Positions 15,563 to 24,797 are shown, counted from the first letter of the stretch. The stretch is 34,377 nt of DNA from an uncultured Saprospiraceae bacterium (GCA_937921595.1 CAKZTD010000025.1:1-34377); one strand, 5' to 3'. Made by a program: numbers and translations. The notes: generated from the letters alone by a model not told the origin.

Positions 15563-15673
15563 ATCAGTTTAACTGAGAGAGGTAGCTCTATGTTAACCAA
15601 AATTGCTTCACCTATTAATCTTTTCTTAATTCGCCTAGAAGAATACAATAATTACGTCAATAAAAGTCTTTTA

Positions 15674-15703
15674 TTTAAAGCACCGTGAATTTTATTACTT
15701 TTG
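15674..15703 (+). promoter_or_regulatory. Putative promoter of the thioredoxin-like gene
   Basis: TACTTTTG (15696-15703) matches TAnnTTTG exactly, with TTTA (15674-15677) 18 bp upstream. A start site near 15709 would place the ATG at 15730 about 20 nt downstream. This supports that start codon over an in-frame codon at 15685. Confidence 0.45.
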
Positions 15704-15729
15704 TATTTAATACACGAAATCAGAATACC

Positions 15730-16191
15730 ATGAAGCATCTAACAATCCTCCTCATATTTCTTCTTCCTTTTACCTTACTCCATTGTAATGGTTCTAAAAA
15801 AGCGACAGGTTCTAAGCCTATCTCTCAAAAGGGAGTAGATTTTGTAAAGTCCAAGACGCTAACTAGTGTTCTTGAAGATGCCCAGTCTAGTGGTAAAATT
15901 GTTTTCTTGGATATGTATACCACTTGGTGTGCACCTTGTAAAATAATGGATGAAGAAGTGTATACCGATACTTCTGTTGAAGAATTATTGGATACTAAAA
16001 TGATCAGTTATAAGGTCGACGCTGAAAAAGGGAATGGCCCTGATTTGACCGTTATTTATAATGTACAGGTTTTTCCAACTTTGATTTTTTTGGATGATAA
16101 AGGCCGAGAGATTGTTAGAAATGATGGAGCATTGAGTACGACTGGTTTTTTGGAATTAGCTCAACGAGCTTTGGACCAGCAGGGTTTGTAG
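15730..16191 (+). CDS. Exported thioredoxin-like protein
   Basis: Thiol-disulfide oxidoreductase-type protein of 153 residues. An N-terminal hydrophobic signal (residues 4-17) ends in L-L-H-C. Cys19 could be lipidated, but His at -1 is atypical for a lipobox, so a normal signal peptide is also possible. The thioredoxin fold follows, with the redox motif W66-C-A-P-C70 in DMYTTWCAPCKIMDEE and the cis-proline P116 in VFPTLIFLDD. The gap between these is typical of the family. It should act in the periplasm, perhaps reducing or forming disulfides in exported proteins; the partner is unknown. The start at 15730 is chosen because the signal sequence begins there and a -7 box lies upstream. It converges with the channel gene at 16268. 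Confidence 0.85.
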   Translation: MKHLTILLIFLLPFTLLHCNGSKKATGSKPISQKGVDFVKSKTLTSVLEDAQSSGKIVFLDMYTTWCAPCKIMDEEVYTDTSVEELLDTKMISYKVDAEKGNGPDLTVIYNVQVFPTLIFLDDKGREIVRNDGALSTTGFLELAQRALDQQGL

Positions 16192-16267
16192 TCTTTTTTG
16201 ACAAGGGGCTATATTAATATAAAATCATTTTATTTTACTGGAATACATATTCGAAAAATTGGTACCA

Positions 16268-17512
16268 TTAACGGATCAATTTATTGAAATCCCTACCACT
16301 AGGATCTTGATATACCTGCAAATCAAATTCCGAAACCACAGCTAAAATATGATCAAAGATATTTGCCTGAATACTTTCATATTTTACCCATTCTTTGTCT
16401 TTACTAAATACATAAATCTCGATGGGCAAGCCATGTTCTGTTGGAGCTAATTGTCTTACCAAAAAAGTCATTTCTTGGTTGATCATCGGTTGACTTCTTA
16501 AATAAGTTTCAATGTAGGCACGAAATGTTCCAATGTTGGTCATCCTTCTTCCGTTAACAAGGTTAGATTCATCAACCAGTTCCTGTTCATTATATACGTC
16601 CATCTCCTTTTTCATTTTTTCAATATAGTTGGAGATATACTGGATTTTGCCAAATCGGTTGAGCATTTCTTCGGTACAAAATTGAATGGTGTTTATATCA
16701 ATATTAATGGATCGTTTGATCCTCCTTCCTCCTGATTCATCCATACCGCGCCAATTTTTAAATGATTCGGTAATTAATGCATAAGTCGGAATTGTAGTAA
16801 TTGTTTTATCCCAATTTTGCACTTTAACTGTCGTTAAAGCTATTTCAATAATATCACCATCTGCGCCATATTTGGGCATTGAAATCCAGTCACCATTAGC
16901 AACCATTTGATTGGCAGATAATTGTATACCGGCTACAAACCCCAAAATAGCATCCTTAAAAATAAACATCAATACTGCAGTAAGCGCCCCCAGGCTACTG
17001 AATAAATAGACCGGTGTTTTATTCAGTAGAATGGAAATGATAAAAATGCCACTAATGAAATAAATGATTATTTTAAAAACTTGGACAAACCCCTTTATCG
17101 GAATTCTATTTGAAACCTCATAGGTGTTGTAAATATCCAAGGAAGCATTTAGGAAAGCATTAAGTGCAAGGATCCCCATAGCAATCATATAGATTACAGC
17201 GGCACCACTAATCAAAGAAATAGCCAAACCATAACCTTCTAGAGGGATGGAAATAAATACGTAAATGACCATGGCTGGAGCCAGATGAGCAAGGCGATTA
17301 AATACTTTTTTACGAAGGATAACATCATCCCATTGTGTTTTGGTCCGGCTAACAATAGCAGTCACTCCCCTCAGAATAAAATGTTTTGCGATGAAGTTAG
17401 CAACAAGGCTTAAAAAAATAATCAAAACAAAAATTAAACATCGTGCTAGAATGTCTGCCGTGGATAATTCCAAACCCTGGTCTAGTATCCAGCTTCTAAT
17501 AATTTCTAACAT
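16268..17512 (-). CDS. MscS-family mechanosensitive channel of the YbdG/MscM type
   Basis: Inner-membrane channel protein, 414 residues, longer than the MscS at 4827-5690. Several hydrophobic segments (about 25-45, 75-95, 100-120, 140-165) precede a pore-lining helix with LFSSLGALTAVLMFIFKDAI and LGFVAGIQLSANQM. The beta domain reads VANGDWISMPKYGADGDI, then EIALTTVKVQNWDKTITTIPTY. The KNWRGMDESGGRRIKRS motif is characteristic of the E. coli YbdG (MscM) group, which makes a small-conductance contribution to osmotic protection. ATG 17512 gives a short N-terminus before the first membrane segment. It is transcribed alone. Two MscS-type channels in one window most likely reflect separate osmotic thresholds. 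Confidence 0.88.
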   Translation of the reverse strand: MLEIIRSWILDQGLELSTADILARCLIFVLIIFLSLVANFIAKHFILRGVTAIVSRTKTQWDDVILRKKVFNRLAHLAPAMVIYVFISIPLEGYGLAISLISGAAVIYMIAMGILALNAFLNASLDIYNTYEVSNRIPIKGFVQVFKIIIYFISGIFIISILLNKTPVYLFSSLGALTAVLMFIFKDAILGFVAGIQLSANQMVANGDWISMPKYGADGDIIEIALTTVKVQNWDKTITTIPTYALITESFKNWRGMDESGGRRIKRSINIDINTIQFCTEEMLNRFGKIQYISNYIEKMKKEMDVYNEQELVDESNLVNGRRMTNIGTFRAYIETYLRSQPMINQEMTFLVRQLAPTEHGLPIEIYVFSKDKEWVKYESIQANIFDHILAVVSEFDLQVYQDPSGRDFNKLIR

Positions 17513-17734
17513 TAGTTTTCTTAGTTTTAGTCAAATGATTTCGTCCAAGTGCTAATGCTTTGGAAATAAGATTAAAGGTAGCTAAACAATTGACTTGTGA
17601 GGTATAAACATTTGGTGGTCATTCATAATCGATAATCGTAAGCATAAAAAATTGACGAAATTTGATGTTGCGGAGAACTAATTAAGGATTCCAATGGTCT
17701 TATAGAAAACTAAGGAATTATATTCTAAATAATT

Positions 17735-18961
17735 TTAATCAAGCTCAATATCAGGAATTGGCTTTTTAATTTTTTCTAAAACGAATAGAAGAAGAATCGA
17801 ACTCCCACCGCAAGCTAAAAATCCAATAAACAAAGGCAAGGCAGTTTGGTTTATAAAATGACCAACTAACATAGCGATTGGAACGGCCATTATCGTAGAA
17901 ATAGCTCCATTTAAAGACGCACCAATCCCTGCTATATGCCCAATGGGTTGCATCGCTAAAGCCCTAATGTTTCCAAAGATAAATCCGATGCAACCGAACT
18001 GTACACTAATAAATAACAATAGAATATACAGGTTCGGATTTTCAGCATAAAAAAATAAAATAGTATAAACCAAAGACGAAAAGGTGAAAAAATATAAGGC
18101 GAAGCTTGCTAATTTTTTCATTCCATATTTCAACACCAAGGAACCATTAAAAAATGTAGACAGCCCTAGGAAAAAAGAAAGGCCTGCAAAGATGTAAACA
18201 AATTCCTCGACCAAACCATATTGATCTTGAAATATTTGTTTGGAAGAACTTAAATAGACCATAAAACTACCCGTCATGAAACCAGAAATCAAGGTATAGA
18301 TAACCGTTTCTTTAAACCCAAAAAATATCTTTACCCCGTCGATAAATAAGTGTTTAGTCAGTTTTATTCTATTGCTTTCTTTCAGGGTTTCTTTTTGCCT
18401 TAAACCAAACCAGATTATGGTGAGAAAAGTAAAACCCATTTGAAAATAAAAGATGGCCTGCCAGTTAAAAAATTCTAGAATCAACTGCCCTGAAATAGGT
18501 GCAAGCATAGGCACCAAAATAAAAATGACGGCGATAAATGACATGATTCTCGCCATATAATTACCGCTGTATAAATCTCTGATGATAGAAATACTTACAC
18601 TTCTTGGAGCAGAAAGTCCGACGCCTTGGAAAAACCTGCCCACCAACATTATTTCCAAACTAGTGGCCGTTACGATAACAACACTGGCCACCATAAAAGT
18701 CGCTACTCCAAGATACACAACAGGTTTTCTACCCAGGCTATCCGATAGGGTTCCAAAAAAGAGTTGGCCTATGCCCAATCCCAAAAAGATCATCGTAATG
18801 ATCGATTGCAAATCTGTACTATTTGTATGCTTGAGCGATTGACCGATATTGGTCAATGCGGGGAGAATGCCATCTATGGACAAGGCGACATTAGACATTA
18901 AAAAAGCCATTAAGGCAATGAACTCCAATTCAGATATGCTGTGGGTAGTTTTTTTATTCAT
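17735..18961 (-). CDS. MFS transporter, Bcr/CflA drug-resistance type
   Basis: Proton-driven inner-membrane exporter of 408 residues with about 12 predicted membrane helices. The N-terminal half shows MSNVALSIDGILPALTNIG (helix 1), the MFS motif A in GQLFFGTLSDSLGRKPVVYLG between helices 2 and 3, and GRFFQGVGLSAPRSVSISIIRD, a pattern typical of the DHA1 Bcr/CflA group. It may export drugs or small metabolites, but the substrate cannot be read from sequence. ATG at 18961 is preferred. An in-frame TTG three codons upstream adds nothing conserved. It stands alone, with no regulator gene next to it. Confidence 0.88.
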   Translation of the reverse strand: MNKKTTHSISELEFIALMAFLMSNVALSIDGILPALTNIGQSLKHTNSTDLQSIITMIFLGLGIGQLFFGTLSDSLGRKPVVYLGVATFMVASVVIVTATSLEIMLVGRFFQGVGLSAPRSVSISIIRDLYSGNYMARIMSFIAVIFILVPMLAPISGQLILEFFNWQAIFYFQMGFTFLTIIWFGLRQKETLKESNRIKLTKHLFIDGVKIFFGFKETVIYTLISGFMTGSFMVYLSSSKQIFQDQYGLVEEFVYIFAGLSFFLGLSTFFNGSLVLKYGMKKLASFALYFFTFSSLVYTILFFYAENPNLYILLLFISVQFGCIGFIFGNIRALAMQPIGHIAGIGASLNGAISTIMAVPIAMLVGHFINQTALPLFIGFLACGGSSILLLFVLEKIKKPIPDIELD

Positions 18962-19044
18962 TGGGCGCAAGTTACGAATACGAGAAACAAGGCAAGCTTA
19001 TTTTTATCATTATTGATATAGGGAACAAGTGATGGGGTTGTATT

Positions 19045-19072
19045 AAAAAACGAAAGTCGCCAACGGGGGCGA
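19045..19072 (-). terminator. Probable terminator of the sigma/TPR/CHAT operon
   Basis: On the minus strand a GC-rich stem (TCGCC at 19057-19061 with GGCGA at 19068-19072) is followed by CTTTCG and then six T (19045-19050). It lies about 85 bp beyond the stop of the CHAT gene. The T-run is set 6 nt away from the stem, so efficiency is uncertain. Confidence 0.5.
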
Positions 19073-19156
19073 TCTGTTTTAAAATAAAAATTGGGAAAGA
19101 AAGGAATAATGCAAAAGAGAAAGGAGTTTTTTGGTTAATGTATAAGAATGAGGCTA

Positions 19157-22021
19157 TCAGTGTTTAGTGTTTATTTTTATAGAAATAAAACCAAGAAAAG
19201 CTAACAAGGCAAGCCCTAAGGCCCACCATAAAAGATTTTGATTTTCCAAAGTAATCCCTTCATTGTCACCAGTCAAGACGAAGGCGGCCCAATAGTGAGG
19301 AAAGTTTTTTCTACTCTGATCGAGGTAGGATAATTTGGCGAGTCGTAAGGCTTCGGCTTTTCCTTTTCCAGCTTTTAGGTTTTTGTAAAAGGAGTCCATC
19401 AAAATGGAAGTAGTTTGATCATCGGCTTGCCAAAGACTTTGGACGATGTTGGGACAACCTGCCTGTCGGAAAGATCGAGCTAAACTAATTGGCCCTTCGC
19501 CTGCAACCTGTTTTCCGGAACCTGTATTGCAGGCACTCAATACCACTAAGTCGGAAGACAATTTCATATTGGCGATCTCGTAGGCATAAAGTATTTCCTC
19601 TTGTTGTTCTGCGGAATTTCCAGGAAAAATTAAACCTGAAAAAGAAGGGTTTTCATCGTCAGTAAAAGCATGCATGGCTAGGTGCAATAAACGATATTGC
19701 TGCGCTAGATTTTTAAAATTGTCTTCTGTCGCAGAAACACCAGTCATGGTTTTTGTGGAAAATATTTTACCTAGATTTTTGATTTCTTTTTGAGCAAATT
19801 CCAAAGGCGAGAAGCCAGATCGCATTGACAAAGGTGAATTGTCATTTGAAGTGTAGGTAGGTGCAAAGGCTAAAATTTCATCTTTGGTCGATTCGTTTTT
19901 GGTCACATCATTTAATAAAAAGGAAGGGGCATAAGCATATCTGACGCTGGCTTTTTTTAATAAATAAGGTAAAATGCTATAATCGATTTCAGTCGTTTTT
20001 TGGGAATCATCAGTCAACAGTATTTCAAAAGGAATCAAATTTAAAATGCCATCAGGAATTAAAACCACCGACTTTGGGATTGATATTTCTGCTGGAAAAA
20101 TTTCTTGGAAAATAGATTTTGACTGACGGATAAAATCTAAATACAGTTGTTTGGAATTTCCTTTTTTGCTGGCTAAAAGGTTGTCATTTAGCATTTTAGA
20201 AAAGGTGGAGATGGAAATTTTAAAATCCTCGGGTTTTTCCAATCGTTTAAAATCAATCCGATCATTCGTTATTTTAAAAAAGAATAATTGAGTTTCGCCT
20301 GTAAACCACGCAAAGACTGCTTCCTCATCTTTTATATTTTGCTGAATGTCCGAAAGCTTAAATTCGGCCAATTCATTTTTTATTTGAAAGTACTTCGGGA
20401 AGTTTTCTTCGAGTTCATTTACATTGGATTGATATACTCGATTTTTTTCAAAAAGCATATTTTCCAATTCACTTTTTTGGGAAGCATCGAAAGCTTCTTT
20501 TATTTGAAAAACGATTTCATTTAATTCCTTTTTCAAAGAACCCACTTGTTGTCTTATGCTGTCGGGGATTTCAGCTAGACTTTTGGCTCGTTCATTTTGT
20601 AAAATATCTCTCAATAAAAATGCTTTGCTCTGTTCGTAAATTTCCAATGCTTTTTCATTGTAGATCGAATCACCCGTTTTTTCAAAAAGCGCTAAACAGA
20701 AGCTCAATGCTTTTTCAAAAACTGACCTTGAATCTTCTGAAAAAAGAAATTTAGAATTTTCGGATTCGATGTCCTGTTGCGTGAAAATGATGGTTTGAAT
20801 TAATGCTTCGGCAGTATTCAGGGCTGCTTTTAATTTAAAGACTTCCGGAGTTTCTTTATTCCAGGCGTTGAGTGTTGACATTTTTTCTCTTAGGACTTGG
20901 AACAATCGCTGGGACACAAAATATTTTTCTATTGTCGGGTTGTCGAATGGGGTTTCTTCCATCGGAAGAGGGGAAAGCATTTCCAAAGCTTTTTGATAAT
21001 AAGGAAGCGCTTGCTCATATTTTTTTGCTGATTGGTAAATCGTCCCTAAATTCTGATAAGCAGTAGCGGCATAAATCGGATTTTCTTTTGATTTATTATA
21101 ATAATCAATCGCTTGGTTGCCATATTTTACAGCAAGTTCAAATTCATTTTTATGAAAGTATGCTTCACTTAAAGAGGTTAAAGTGTGAGCTAGTTTTCGA
21201 TTCTGATCTTCTTCGTTTGCTTGATTAATGGCCAGTGCCTTTTCAAAAAAATCAATGGCCTTGTCATAATTCTCATCCCTAACATAAACGCTACCGATAT
21301 TAAAATAGGTGTCGGCCACCCTTGGGTGTTGATCGCCAAGTTGCTGGATTTTAATCTTTAATGCTTTTTGATAGTATGCAGTTGCTTTGCTGTTATCGTC
21401 TAATAAATAATAAACGTTTCCAATATTATTTAAGGTAATACCAACCGACCGATCGTTCTTTCCAAAGGCTTCAATTTTAATATTTAAAGCTTGATCATAA
21501 TAATTTAAAGCCTGCTCATAATCTTTTTTTCTCATCCAATACATAGCGAAGACATTATAACATCCAGCAATCGACTTTCTGTTATCTCCCTTATCTTTTT
21601 TTAGGATGTCCAAAGCTTTAGAGGTTAGATGAGGTATTTGTTCCGCATTTCTAAATCTGTGGTCTATTTTGGCAAACAAATAAAATAACTCTCCCATTAG
21701 TAAATGCTGCTCTCCCAAATGTAGCGCACATTGCTCTTGGACGGGTTTCATCAATGTAAATATTTCATTGGAATTGGCTAGGTAAAAATAGCATTCCATT
21801 ATACTTATTTGATCTGTAATATACCGCTCCCAGTTTTTCTCTTTTTCAAATATTTGAGTGGAGGATTTATATTTTTCTATGGCGAGAGAAAACTTTCCTT
21901 GGTTATAAAGTTGATCTCCTTCTTGTTCTAGTTTTAGTCCCAATGAATCGAGAGGAGCACTTTGGCTAGCTAATGGATTGATCGTATGAAATAAAAAAAA
22001 GCAGAAAATGATTAAACGCAT
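19157..22021 (-). CDS. Exported TPR-CHAT protein (caspase-like protease fold)
   Basis: Protein of 954 residues. It has a signal peptide (first 20 or so residues, ending SQS) and an array of TPR repeats at about 25-380 (for example YNQGKFSLAIEKYKSS, NNIGNVYYLLDDNSKATAYY, NIGSVYVRDENYDKAIDFF). A long helical region follows (about 390-570), then a CHAT domain at about 640-925 with the caspase-like dyad: His784 in HLAMHAFTDD and Cys831 in VVLSACNTGSG, followed by GEGPISLARSFRQAGCPNIVQSLW. A hydrophobic segment at about 930-949 precedes a short basic tail. With a signal peptide and a C-terminal anchor, the TPR and CHAT parts should sit in the periplasm. It is last in an operon, 6 bp after the anti-sigma-like gene. 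CHAT domains are cysteine proteases in known cases; the substrate here is unknown. Confidence 0.88.
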   Translation of the reverse strand: MRLIIFCFFLFHTINPLASQSAPLDSLGLKLEQEGDQLYNQGKFSLAIEKYKSSTQIFEKEKNWERYITDQISIMECYFYLANSNEIFTLMKPVQEQCALHLGEQHLLMGELFYLFAKIDHRFRNAEQIPHLTSKALDILKKDKGDNRKSIAGCYNVFAMYWMRKKDYEQALNYYDQALNIKIEAFGKNDRSVGITLNNIGNVYYLLDDNSKATAYYQKALKIKIQQLGDQHPRVADTYFNIGSVYVRDENYDKAIDFFEKALAINQANEEDQNRKLAHTLTSLSEAYFHKNEFELAVKYGNQAIDYYNKSKENPIYAATAYQNLGTIYQSAKKYEQALPYYQKALEMLSPLPMEETPFDNPTIEKYFVSQRLFQVLREKMSTLNAWNKETPEVFKLKAALNTAEALIQTIIFTQQDIESENSKFLFSEDSRSVFEKALSFCLALFEKTGDSIYNEKALEIYEQSKAFLLRDILQNERAKSLAEIPDSIRQQVGSLKKELNEIVFQIKEAFDASQKSELENMLFEKNRVYQSNVNELEENFPKYFQIKNELAEFKLSDIQQNIKDEEAVFAWFTGETQLFFFKITNDRIDFKRLEKPEDFKISISTFSKMLNDNLLASKKGNSKQLYLDFIRQSKSIFQEIFPAEISIPKSVVLIPDGILNLIPFEILLTDDSQKTTEIDYSILPYLLKKASVRYAYAPSFLLNDVTKNESTKDEILAFAPTYTSNDNSPLSMRSGFSPLEFAQKEIKNLGKIFSTKTMTGVSATEDNFKNLAQQYRLLHLAMHAFTDDENPSFSGLIFPGNSAEQQEEILYAYEIANMKLSSDLVVLSACNTGSGKQVAGEGPISLARSFRQAGCPNIVQSLWQADDQTTSILMDSFYKNLKAGKGKAEALRLAKLSYLDQSRKNFPHYWAAFVLTGDNEGITLENQNLLWWALGLALLAFLGFISIKINTKH

Positions 22022-22027
22022 TTGGCT

Positions 22028-22762
22028 TTATTTATTGATTTGTTCAAGAGTTTCTACAGCTTCTTTATATTTAAAATGACGAGGTTGATCTGCTATTTTT
22101 TGCAATGTTCTTTTTGCTTCGGTTAAATTTTCCATTTTTAAAAAAGTCAATGCTAGAAACCATTCTGCATCTTGAATAAAAGAGCTTTCCGCATTAATAG
22201 CCTCAAAATAGTTGACTGCTTTCTGATTTTTATCTTGCATCAATTGACTCAATCCCAAGTATAGATTTCCACGATCGGTAAAAGGAAAGTTAGGTTGATT
22301 CACCAAAGGAGAAAGCAATTCAATCGTCTTTTTAAAATCCTGATTGGAATAAGCGGTCATCGCTTCATTCCAGATTTCTGTTTGAGTATTGGCATTCCGT
22401 TCCCCAGCTGGATCAGGTAATTCAAAATGACTAGCAAATAATTCATTTCCTGATTGAACTTGTCCATTTTGCAAGAGGAAAAAAGCTGCTATAGCAAAAG
22501 CAAATATAGCAGCTATTTGTATTGCTTTTTTTAGCGAAAAAATTGGAGTCGGTTTCTTTTCATGATTTTCCAAAGCAGCGAATGCTTTCTTTTTAAGTTC
22601 TTGTTTTGCAGTCGAACGGATGACTTGCAGGTCTTTTTGATGTAAGTCAAATTCCTGTTTTAATTCCGAGTCGGATTCAAGGCGCTGTTTAAAATCTGTT
22701 TCAGAAATTTCTCCTGATCGGTATCGGTCTATGTATTCTTGTCGATCTTTGAGGGGATTCAT
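22028..22762 (-). CDS. One-pass membrane TPR protein, probable anti-sigma-like regulator
   Basis: Protein of 244 residues between a sigma factor and a CHAT protein. The cytoplasmic N-terminus (1-75) has YRSGEISETDFKQRLESDSE, the kind of acidic helical segment found at the start of Bacteroidota anti-sigma proteins. One membrane helix lies at about 79-98 (KKAIQIAAIFAFAIAAFFLL). The remainder, including TPR-like helices (NQDFKKTIELLSPLV, GNLYLGLSQLMQDKNQKAVNYF, AEWFLALTFLKMENLTEAKRTL), should be periplasmic. No zinc-binding anti-sigma motif is visible. It starts 31 bp after the sigma gene and ends 6 bp before the CHAT gene. Inference: it holds the sigma factor and senses a periplasmic signal through its TPRs, possibly with the TPR-CHAT partner. 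Confidence 0.72.
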   Translation of the reverse strand: MNPLKDRQEYIDRYRSGEISETDFKQRLESDSELKQEFDLHQKDLQVIRSTAKQELKKKAFAALENHEKKPTPIFSLKKAIQIAAIFAFAIAAFFLLQNGQVQSGNELFASHFELPDPAGERNANTQTEIWNEAMTAYSNQDFKKTIELLSPLVNQPNFPFTDRGNLYLGLSQLMQDKNQKAVNYFEAINAESSFIQDAEWFLALTFLKMENLTEAKRTLQKIADQPRHFKYKEAVETLEQINK

Positions 22763-22793
22763 AATTTAAGATATTTCATTTAACAAAATGATT

Positions 22794-23357
22794 TCACTGC
22801 ATCAGGTTTCGTAGTTTTTGCAAACATTTATATTTTCGATCTTTGGCTTGTTTGCTTCCTTCGAGTCCAACTCGTTCGGCAATCTCAGTCATATTATAGC
22901 CCCAAAATCCCCAGTCTAACAGTATTTGTTTACAAGGCTCACCGATTTGATCCATGAATTTGTAAAGCTCCTTTATTGCTTCATTGGTTTCCATACTTTT
23001 AGCCACCAGAGGTTCCTGGTCGGTCAAATCTGGAAGCTCCGCTCTGTAGTCTATCTTGTTAGTCGTATTTTTTCTGAAAAGGTCGACGGATTTGAAATAA
23101 AAAATTTTATAGAAGTAGGAACTCAGTTTGCTTTCTCCTTTAAACTCCCCTTTTGCTACCTGATCGGACAGCATGATGATCGCATCTGTAAACATATCCA
23201 ACGCTTCCTCTCTGGTGAGTCCCGTCTTTTTAGCTACAGTTGGGACATAATGAATGAATTGCTTCATGACGTAGTCAACTGCATTTTCTCTTGACTTTCC
23301 ACCTGTAGTTAGATTATCAATTATTTTTTGATCTGACCAGCCGTTTATTTCCCGCAT
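22794..23357 (-). CDS. Sigma-70 family (ECF-like) sigma factor of a CHAT operon
   Basis: Sigma-70-like transcription factor, 187 residues, divergent from the ECF at 3972. Region 2 is seen as a helical bundle around REEALDMFTDAIIMLSDQV, KLSSYFYKIFYFKSVDLFRK. Region 4 is a helix-turn-helix with CKQILLDWGFWGYNMTEIAERVGLEGSKQ and AKDRKYKCLQKLR. This variant (GGKSRENAVDYVMKQF at the front, a D/E-rich loop with LTDQEP in the middle) is a type I know from Bacteroidota CHAT/TPR operons. It is first in a three-gene operon with the TPR anti-sigma-like protein and the TPR-CHAT protein. The promoter could not be pinned in the AT-rich 210 bp upstream. Confidence 0.85.
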   Translation of the reverse strand: MREINGWSDQKIIDNLTTGGKSRENAVDYVMKQFIHYVPTVAKKTGLTREEALDMFTDAIIMLSDQVAKGEFKGESKLSSYFYKIFYFKSVDLFRKNTTNKIDYRAELPDLTDQEPLVAKSMETNEAIKELYKFMDQIGEPCKQILLDWGFWGYNMTEIAERVGLEGSKQAKDRKYKCLQKLRNLMQ

Positions 23358-23567
23358 TTGTTATTTCAGATTCGTTTGCGTGAAAGTAATAATAAATATT
23401 AAATAATTATTTAATTCGTTAAGGGTTGTACTTGTAGATGTTGTGTTGGGAACAATAAAAGGTTTGATTCGGTCGAGGAAAACCTGGATATGTGTTTACT
23501 GAAGGAATTCTATGAGTTTTTTGGATGTCACTTGGTCTCTCAAAGCGAGTTGTTGGGGAATTCGTTT

Positions 23568-24662
23568 TTATATACCGTTTGTTTTTCGGTAAGTATCCAA
23601 AGTCTTTCTTGCAGTTTCTTTAGTGGAAAAATTCTTTAATTTTTGAAGGCCATTTGAAATGAAGCTAGATTGAAGTTCATGATTATCGAGTAAAGTTAAA
23701 ACATGTTCAGCCAGTTGTTCTGCATTTTTAATATTTCCAACAAGCCCTGTTTTCATGTGCTCAATCACCTCGGGCGCACCACCGGCATTAGTTGCGACGA
23801 CCGGAATTTTACAAGCCAAGGCATCCAATAAACTAGTGCCCAAGCCTTCTTCTTTGCTGGTAAAAAGGAATAGGTCAATTCCTGGTAAAACTTTAGGGAT
23901 GTCATTGCGAAAACCGGTGAGTTGGATTTTGTCACCAAGATTCTTTTCTTGAATATAGTTTCTAATCTTTTGCATTTCACCACCATCACCGCCAATGATC
24001 AGAAAACGAGTATCTGATCGGTTATTCAAAATCAAAGCAGCCGTATCTACGAAAGTAAAGTAATCTTTATGAGGTGCGATTGCCGCTACATTCGCGATCA
24101 AGAAATCTGAGTCTGGAATTTTATATTCTTTTCGAAGGATATTGTTTTTTGTAAAACGAAATTTCGAAAGATCAACTCCGGAATGTACAACCTGAATGAT
24201 CGAAGGATCTTTAATATCTGACTGAATGACTTTTTTTATAAAAGCAGAAACACAAAGGATTGCTTTGATGTTTGGATGATTATATTTCCATTGAGAAAGG
24301 AAACTTTTTCGGATCGGAAAGTCTACTCGGCGGCTTAAAACGAAAGGCGTTTTTATATTAAAAAAAGCAGCTCCCATACAAGCAAAGGTATGAGCATGAG
24401 CATCATGTATATGAATTAAATCGATTTTGTTTTTAGAAATAATTCTTGAAAGTTTCAATGCAGGGGTAGGATCAATAGATGCTCTTTTTTTATAAACCTC
24501 AAAAGCAAATTTTTCCTTTTTACAAAAGCTAGCAAGTGCAGAATTTTGAACACAAAAGACAGTCTGTTCGATTCTTTGCTCACGTAGTTCCACCAAGAGG
24601 TAAGCGATCTGTTGTTCGCCACCTCTCCAAGTTTTTGCTGATGAAAAATGTAATACTTTCAT
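23568..24662 (-). CDS. Glycosyltransferase family 4 (GT-B)
   Basis: Retaining glycosyltransferase of 364 residues, GT-B fold, probably acting at the cytoplasmic face in surface-glycan synthesis. The N-terminal acceptor half has KTWRGGEQQIAYLLVELREQ and IDLIHIHDAHAH. The C-terminal donor half has VHSGVDLSKFRF, NVAAIAPHKDYFTF, LIIGGDGGEMQKIRNYI and the nucleotide-sugar site KEEGLGTSLLDALACKIPVV then ATNAGGAPEVI. In the usual E-x7-E motif the second acid is Asp here, a mild change. There is no signal peptide. It shares orientation with the GT2 gene at 24798, but a 135-bp palindrome-bearing gap separates them. The sugar and acceptor cannot be inferred. Confidence 0.92.
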   Translation of the reverse strand: MKVLHFSSAKTWRGGEQQIAYLLVELREQRIEQTVFCVQNSALASFCKKEKFAFEVYKKRASIDPTPALKLSRIISKNKIDLIHIHDAHAHTFACMGAAFFNIKTPFVLSRRVDFPIRKSFLSQWKYNHPNIKAILCVSAFIKKVIQSDIKDPSIIQVVHSGVDLSKFRFTKNNILRKEYKIPDSDFLIANVAAIAPHKDYFTFVDTAALILNNRSDTRFLIIGGDGGEMQKIRNYIQEKNLGDKIQLTGFRNDIPKVLPGIDLFLFTSKEEGLGTSLLDALACKIPVVATNAGGAPEVIEHMKTGLVGNIKNAEQLAEHVLTLLDNHELQSSFISNGLQKLKNFSTKETARKTLDTYRKTNGI

Positions 24663-24691
24663 AAATTGCTAATTACGACAAAGAAGGAATA

Positions 24692-24790
24692 CTCTTTTAA
24701 GATTAAGACGATAGGAACGAGTTTGTAACTTAAAAGAATCATATAATGACAAGTTTGTAACTTGTCTCATGCGGCGATTCATGAATGAGA
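24692..24790. repeat. Palindromic intergenic element with two AAGTTTGTAACTT-type units
   Basis: The gap between the two glycosyltransferases holds GACAAGTT-TGT-AACTTGTC (24748-24766), a perfect 8-bp hairpin, and a near copy of its core, GAGTTTGTAACTT (24719-24731). TCTTTTAAG and its inverse CTTAAAAGA flank the first copy, and TCTCAT/ATGAGA brackets the 3' end. This looks like a short repeat-type element rather than a simple terminator, since no T-run follows. Confidence 0.5.
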
Positions 24791-24797
24791 TAATAAC

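Noticed and set aside
22926-23294. A 122-codon plus-strand frame opposite the CHAT-operon sigma factor
   Set aside because: It is antisense to a clear sigma factor and its translation shows no family features.
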